Shown piece after piece: positions 59,673 through 64,000 of a stretch of DNA of 64,000 nucleotides (position 1 is the first letter of the stretch; the number at the start of each line of letters is the position of its first letter). The notes beneath the pieces are model-generated. The model had not been told where the DNA came from and did not search any database. It was given only the letters and a program-made list of their open reading frames with translations. The DNA is from Roseateles sp. SL47. GTDB lineage: Bacteria > Pseudomonadota > Gammaproteobacteria > Burkholderiales > Burkholderiaceae_C. The position numbers were made by a program, and so were the translations under genes. The stretch lies in NCBI RefSeq assembly GCF_026625885.1, contig NZ_CP113068.1, positions 1,364,001 through 1,428,000 on the forward strand, written 5' to 3'.

Positions 59673-61928
59673 ATGGCTACGTACATCAAGAGCCGCAAGC
59701 ATGCGGTGGCCCCGCTGGCTGCCCTGGCGGCTTCTTTTGCCCTGCCGTTGGTGGCCCAGGCCGATCCGGCCACCGCGCCGGCGGCCGCCGACACCGCGCC
59801 GTCCAACAGCAGCAGCACCTTCCTGCCCACCGTCCGCGTGGATGGCTCTGCGACATCGGACTACAAGGTGGAGAAGAGCGCCTCTTCCAAGCTGACCCAG
59901 CCGCTGCTGGAAACGCCCAAGACCATCCAGGTGATCCGCAAGGAAGTGCTGCGCGAACAGGGCGCCGTGTCGCTGATGGACGCGCTGCAGAACACCCCCG
60001 GCATCACCATGCAGCTGGGTGAGAACGGCAACACGTCGGCGGGTGACACCTTCCAGATGCGCGGCTTCTCGGCCAACACGTCCACCTTTGTGGATGGCAT
60101 TCGTGACCTTGGTGCCGTCACCCGCGACGTGTTCAACACCGATCAGATCGAAGTGGTGAAGGGCCCGGCCGGCGCCGACACCGGCCGCGCGGCGAGCGCT
60201 GGCTACATCAACCTGATCAGCAAGCTGCCGCAGGTGGACTCTTTCATCGAGGGCACGGCCACCATTGGTGATGCCGACCGCAAGCGCGCCACCTTCGACG
60301 TCAACCAGAAACTGGGTGACAACACGGCTGTGCGCCTGAACGGTGTGTGGCAGGACTTCGGCGTTCCGGGGCGTGATGTCGTCAAGAAGAAGACCTATGG
60401 CCTCGCACCGTCGGTGGCCTTTGGCCTGGGCACGCCCACGCGCTTCTATCTCTATTCGCAGCACGTCCGCCAGAACAACACGCCGGATGGTGGCATCCCC
60501 TCCATCGGCTGGCCGGGCTACACGCTGGCCGCCTCCGTCACGGGTGCCGCCCGCGAGGCCCTGCTGGCCGCACCCAAGGTGGACAGCAGCAACTACTACG
60601 GCAGCGTCCATGACTATGAGGACGTGAAGGCCGACATGGTCACCACCAAGCTGGAGATGGACCTGGGCAACGGCACCACCGTGCGCAACATCGCCCGTTA
60701 TGGCCGCACCTTCATGGACCGCATGGTCACCGGCGTGATCAACATCACCGCCGTGAACCCGGCCGACCGCAGCACCTGGACCATCAGCCGCTCTCGTCAG
60801 CGCGTCAATCAGACCAACGAGATCCTGACCAACCAGACCAGCCTGAGCACCAGCTTCTCCACCGCCGGCCTGAAACATGATCTGGCCACCGGGGTGGAAC
60901 TGACCTACGAAAGCCAGGACAACAAGTCCTTCACCGCAACAGCGGCGCCTGCGGCCAACCTCTACAACCCCAACCCGAATGTCGACCTGGGCGGTTCCGT
61001 CCGCAACGTCGCGGGTGACACCTCCGGCAGCACCACCACAGAGGCCATTTATGCGCTGGACACGGTGTCTCTGACCGAGGCCCTGAAGCTCACTTTGGGC
61101 CTGCGCACCGACCACTACACCACCAAGTACGCCACTGCGACGGCGGCCTACAACACCTCGAAGTGGGTGACCAGCTGGAACACCGCGCTGCTGTACAAGC
61201 TGGCAGAGAACGGCACGGTCTATGCTGCCGCAGCCAACTCGATCCTGCCCCCGGGCGGCAGCAACTTCCAGCTGGCGGCTACCGGCCAGAACGCCACAGC
61301 CTCCGACCCGCAGGAAGCTCAGAATTACGAACTGGGCACCAAATGGGATCTGCTGCACAAGCGCCTGAACCTGACGGCCGCGCTCTACCGCAGCGACAAC
61401 GACGGCCAGGTGAGTGTGGACTCGGTGACCAACGTTGCAACGCAGGGCGGCAAGACCCGCGTGCAGGGGATCGAGCTGGCAGCCGTGGGTCAACTGACCA
61501 ACTTCTGGCAGGTGACGGCTGGCTTCCAGACGATGAACACCAAGCAGATCAACCAGCGCAGCGTCAACAGCACCACCGGCGTTCAGACTCAGACGGACGG
61601 TGTGCGCTGGTCCCCGAAATGGTCGGCCACGCTGTGGACGTCCTACCAGTGGGGTGACTTCACGCTGGGCGGAGGTGTCAGCCACACCGCTGAGCAAAAG
61701 CGTGTGATCACCGTGGCGGCAGCAGCCAGCACCGGTCTGCCCGAATTGCCCGCCTACACCGTTGCCAACGCCATGGCGGCCTACCGCATCAACAAGAATT
61801 TCAGCCTGCAGCTGAACGTCACCAACCTGTTCGACAAGGAATACATGTCCTCGCTGAACAATGGCGGCGGCCGCCTGACCCTGGGAGCCCCGCGCGCCGT
61901 GAGCCTGACTGCCAACGTCGGCTTCTAA
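59673..61928 (+). CDS. TonB-dependent siderophore receptor (Fiu/CirA-like)
   Basis: 751 residues from ATG 59673. Signal peptide up to PLVAQA, plug domain with [101 protein letters not shown], then a barrel ending in [11 protein letters not shown]. This is the pattern of catecholate-type receptors such as Fiu. It heads a likely iron operon with piuC, as in Pseudomonas/Xanthomonas fiu-piuC. Confidence 0.93.
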   Translation: MATYIKSRKHAVAPLAALAASFALPLVAQADPATAPAAADTAPSNSSSTFLPTVRVDGSATSDYKVEKSASSKLTQPLLETPKTIQVIRKEVLREQGAVSLMDALQNTPGITMQLGENGNTSAGDTFQMRGFSANTSTFVDGIRDLGAVTRDVFNTDQIEVVKGPAGADTGRAASAGYINLISKLPQVDSFIEGTATIGDADRKRATFDVNQKLGDNTAVRLNGVWQDFGVPGRDVVKKKTYGLAPSVAFGLGTPTRFYLYSQHVRQNNTPDGGIPSIGWPGYTLAASVTGAAREALLAAPKVDSSNYYGSVHDYEDVKADMVTTKLEMDLGNGTTVRNIARYGRTFMDRMVTGVINITAVNPADRSTWTISRSRQRVNQTNEILTNQTSLSTSFSTAGLKHDLATGVELTYESQDNKSFTATAAPAANLYNPNPNVDLGGSVRNVAGDTSGSTTTEAIYALDTVSLTEALKLTLGLRTDHYTTKYATATAAYNTSKWVTSWNTALLYKLAENGTVYAAAANSILPPGGSNFQLAATGQNATASDPQEAQNYELGTKWDLLHKRLNLTAALYRSDNDGQVSVDSVTNVATQGGKTRVQGIELAAVGQLTNFWQVTAGFQTMNTKQINQRSVNSTTGVQTQTDGVRWSPKWSATLWTSYQWGDFTLGGGVSHTAEQKRVITVAAAASTGLPELPAYTVANAMAAYRINKNFSLQLNVTNLFDKEYMSSLNNGGGRLTLGAPRAVSLTANVGF

Positions 61929-62010
61929 GCTTCATGGTGTAGGGTATGCAGGCCCGTTCTGCCCCGTGTGGGCGAACGGGCCTGCGCCCCATTCAAGACC
62001 CGAGAACGAC

Positions 62011-62691
62011 ATGCTTCTTCACATCCCCGAAGTGCTCAGCAAACAGGACGTCCGCGAGATGCGCCGTCTGCTGGACGACGCCGACTGGACCGATGGCCGG
62101 GCCACCGTGGGCGAGCAGGGTGCCAAGGTCAAGCAGAACCGGCAGATGCCGGTGGACCATCCGGTGGCGCGCCAGATCGGGGAGCACATCCAGCAGGTGC
62201 TGGCCCGGCACCCGCTGTTCATCTCGGCCGCGCTGCCGCTGCGCACGCTGGCCCCGCTGTTCAACCGCTATGAAGGCGGCGAGCATTACGGCTTTCATGT
62301 GGACGGCGCCATCATGCGCCAGCAGGGCACGGCGCAGCCGCTGCGCAGCGACGTCTCCACCACGCTCTTCCTCTGCGAGCCGGACGAATACGAAGGCGGC
62401 GAGCTGGAGGTGGTGGATACCTATGGCACGCACGAAGTGAAGCTGCCGGCCGGTGACATGATCGTCTACGCCAGCACCAGCCTGCATCGTGTGATGCCGG
62501 TGACGCGCGGCGCGCGGGTCTGCTCCTTCTTCTGGACGCAGAGCATGATCCGCCAGGACTGGCAGCGCCACATGCTGTTCGAGCTGGACCAGACCATCCA
62601 GCGCCTGCGGGCGACGCTGGGCGACAACGCCGAAACGACGACACTGACCGCTCACTATCACAACCTGCTGCGCCTCTGGGCCGAGACCTGA
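62011..62691 (+). CDS. piuC: PKHD-type Fe(II)/2-oxoglutarate hydroxylase PiuC
   Basis: 226 residues from ATG 62011. Iron ligands H96-x-D98 (GFHVDGAI) and H159 (SLHRVMPV), 2-oxoglutarate-binding R169. Double-stranded beta helix enzyme linked with siderophore receptors; its substrate is not known for certain. Stop overlaps the next start in TGATG. Confidence 0.95.
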   Translation: MLLHIPEVLSKQDVREMRRLLDDADWTDGRATVGEQGAKVKQNRQMPVDHPVARQIGEHIQQVLARHPLFISAALPLRTLAPLFNRYEGGEHYGFHVDGAIMRQQGTAQPLRSDVSTTLFLCEPDEYEGGELEVVDTYGTHEVKLPAGDMIVYASTSLHRVMPVTRGARVCSFFWTQSMIRQDWQRHMLFELDQTIQRLRATLGDNAETTTLTAHYHNLLRLWAET

Positions 62692-63563
62692 TGTCGCAAG
62701 ACGTGCCTTCTTCCGATGCCGGCGGCCCGGCGGTCCTCTCCGAAACCGCCCCCTCGCCCCCTGCGGCGCCATCGCAATCGCCGCCGCCGCCCACTGTGCC
62801 GCCAGCAACTGCGGCGACACCCATTGCGCCGCCCGTCACCAGCGTTGTCAGGCCTTCGTCCGCCAAAGCCTCGGGGGCTCGGTCCGCCTGGCTGAAGACG
62901 CTCCATCAATGGCACTGGATCAGCTCGGCGCTGTGCCTGATCGGCATGCTGCTGTTCGCGGCCACTGGCATCACGCTCAACCATGCCTCGAGCATCGAGT
63001 CCAAGCCCACGGTGGTGAACCGGCAGGCGCAGGTGCCGGACGCGTTGATGGACCTGGTGCGTGTGCCGGAGCCAGCCCCTCCGGCCGAGCCGGTCACACC
63101 GGCCGCTGCTGCGAGTCAAGGGGCTGCAACCCCCGTCGCCACCAAGGCCCAACCTCAGGACCACAAAACCACCCTGCCGACGCCCCTGCGCGACTGGCTG
63201 ACCCAGACCCTGGGCCGGGCGGTGGACGACCGCGAAGCCGAATGGTCCCGCGACGAGATCTATCTCTCCATGCCCCGCCCCGGCGGTGATGCCTGGGTCC
63301 GTATCGACCGCGCCACGGGCGAAGTGGAATTTGAAGACACCGATCGCGGCTGGATCTCCTACTTCAATGACCTGCACAAAGGTCGCCATGCCGGCGTCGC
63401 CTGGAGCTGGTTCATCGACCTCTTCGCGGTGGCCTGCCTGCTGTTCTCCATCACCGGCTTGCTGATCCTGAAGTTCCATGCGGTCAGCCGCCCCAGCACT
63501 TGGCCCATCGTCGGGCTGGGCTTCCTCCTTCCTGCGCTGCTGGCCCTGCTGTTCATGCATTGA
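62691..63563 (+). CDS. PepSY-associated membrane protein (PiuB-like)
   Basis: 290 residues. Pro-rich N-terminal ~60 residues, a first membrane helix (WLKTLHQWHWISSALCLIGMLLFAATGITLNH), a periplasmic part with a Pro/Ala linker and PepSY-like domain (LRDWLTQTLGRAVDDREAEWSRDEIYLSMPRPGGDAWVRIDRATGEVEFED), then helices WSWFIDLFAVACLLFSITGLLIL and the terminal segment. HQWHW and NDLHKGRHAG histidines suggest haem or metal contact, as in siderophore-iron reductases of the inner membrane. Confidence 0.88.
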   Translation: MSQDVPSSDAGGPAVLSETAPSPPAAPSQSPPPPTVPPATAATPIAPPVTSVVRPSSAKASGARSAWLKTLHQWHWISSALCLIGMLLFAATGITLNHASSIESKPTVVNRQAQVPDALMDLVRVPEPAPPAEPVTPAAAASQGAATPVATKAQPQDHKTTLPTPLRDWLTQTLGRAVDDREAEWSRDEIYLSMPRPGGDAWVRIDRATGEVEFEDTDRGWISYFNDLHKGRHAGVAWSWFIDLFAVACLLFSITGLLILKFHAVSRPSTWPIVGLGFLLPALLALLFMH

Positions 63564-63694
63564 AGTCGCCACGATCGCGACACGGACACACACACCAGCA
63601 ACACCGATCCACGACAAATACGAGTTCCCGCCGAGCCATCGCCAGGCCTCCTGCAAGAGCCCCTAGATCTCTTCTGAATCAAGCACCACGAACG

Positions 63695-64000
63695 ATGACC
63701 ATGAACCCCTCCACCAGTCGCTCCCTCGTTGCGCTCGGCGTCCTCGGCACCCTGGCTGCCGGATCGTCCGCCTGGGCAGCCACCGCCCAACTCAAGCTGG
63801 AACTGCCCCGTCTGAACGTCGCGGAATATCACCGCCCCTACGTGGCCGTGTGGCTGGAGAAAGCCGGTGAATCCGGTCCGGCCGTCGCGCAACTGGCGGT
63901 CTGGTATGACCTCAAGAAGCCCAATAACGGCGGCACCAAGTGGCTGCGCGACATGCGCCAGTGGTGGCGCCAGGGCGGCCGCAGCCTGACCGTGCCGGCC
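63695..64000 (+). CDS. DUF2271-domain periplasmic protein, N-terminal part (runs off the window)
   Basis: 102 residues visible from ATG 63695 (ATG 63701 also possible). Signal peptide ending SAWA-A, then LELPRLNVAEYHRPYVAVWLEKAG, LAVWYDLKKPNNGGTKWLRDMRQWWRQGGR, the DUF2271 pattern. These genes regularly follow PepSY genes in fiu-piuC type iron loci. Function unknown. Confidence 0.85.
   Translation, partial: MTMNPSTSRSLVALGVLGTLAAGSSAWAATAQLKLELPRLNVAEYHRPYVAVWLEKAGESGPAVAQLAVWYDLKKPNNGGTKWLRDMRQWWRQGGRSLTVPA

Noticed and set aside
59580..61697. 705-codon minus-strand frame across the siderophore receptor
   Set aside because: Shadow of the receptor gene.

Overview
The window is a high-GC betaproteobacterial chromosome segment. 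Gene content and order (gatCAB divergent from mreBCD-mrdAB, recA-recX, sucCD, sigma54-type pilins next to a pilin accessory protein and PglL-like ligases, moaC beside an M48 peptidase, a PiuC iron operon) point to Burkholderiales, most likely the Roseateles/Mitsuaria/Rubrivivax group. The genus is inference; there is no rRNA in the window.

Region 1 (1-1681): a divergent heavy-metal module with a His-rich Cd/Zn/Pb P-type ATPase (cut by the window edge) and a CadR/PbrR-like MerR regulator, sharing an operator with the 19-bp MerR-type promoter spacer. Region 2 (1754-19190): an accessory island built around Rhs-repeat polymorphic toxins. One Rhs system is split into two consecutive secreted-type ORFs (3308-5797 and 5800-8202) and followed by a small membrane protein. 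A second, 5'-truncated, nearly identical rhs copy carries a different C-terminal domain. It is interrupted by an IS66-family element with an 8-bp target duplication, which itself holds a nested 1521-bp IS5-like element, and by a second inverted 1521-bp IS5-like copy. A third rhs tip (17381-18172) carries yet another C-terminal domain. Each tip is followed within a few bases by a different small ORF (immunity candidate). A decayed IS1182-like transposase, a transposase C-terminal fragment and an ORF6N-domain remnant lie at the margins.

Region 3 (19391-30017): mostly housekeeping and envelope genes: a degenerate HD-GYP protein, an epimerase-like protein, exonuclease III, a TonB-dependent receptor, pyrE, a DUF4124 protein and gatCAB. 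Region 4 (30458-43723): the rod-shape operon mreB-mreC-mreD-mrdA-mrdB, a TctDE-like two-component system, recA (LexA box) with an unusually long recX, and sucCD. Region 5 (43915-48291): TerC-family protein, a Ser/Thr kinase-PP2C phosphatase-FHA cluster, and a class II cyclic-nucleotide phosphodiesterase-like hydrolase. Region 6 (48509-54661): three type IV pilin genes, two of them tandem duplicates with identical sigma54-type promoters, followed by an O-antigen-ligase-like protein, a TfpZ-like pilin accessory protein and a PglL/Wzy-type ligase; together this looks like a pilin production and glycosylation locus.

Region 7 (54803-64000): moaC, a BepA-like M48 peptidase, a simple-sequence-repeat island, a YvlD-like membrane protein, a TerC/Alx-family protein preceded by a probable yybP-ykoY manganese riboswitch, and a Fur-type iron operon (TonB siderophore receptor, piuC, PepSY-type membrane protein, DUF2271 protein cut by the window end). 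The most unusual parts are the layered Rhs toxin island, the split Rhs, the doubled-size RecX with repeat-built insertions, and the repeat island at 57.2-57.5 kb.
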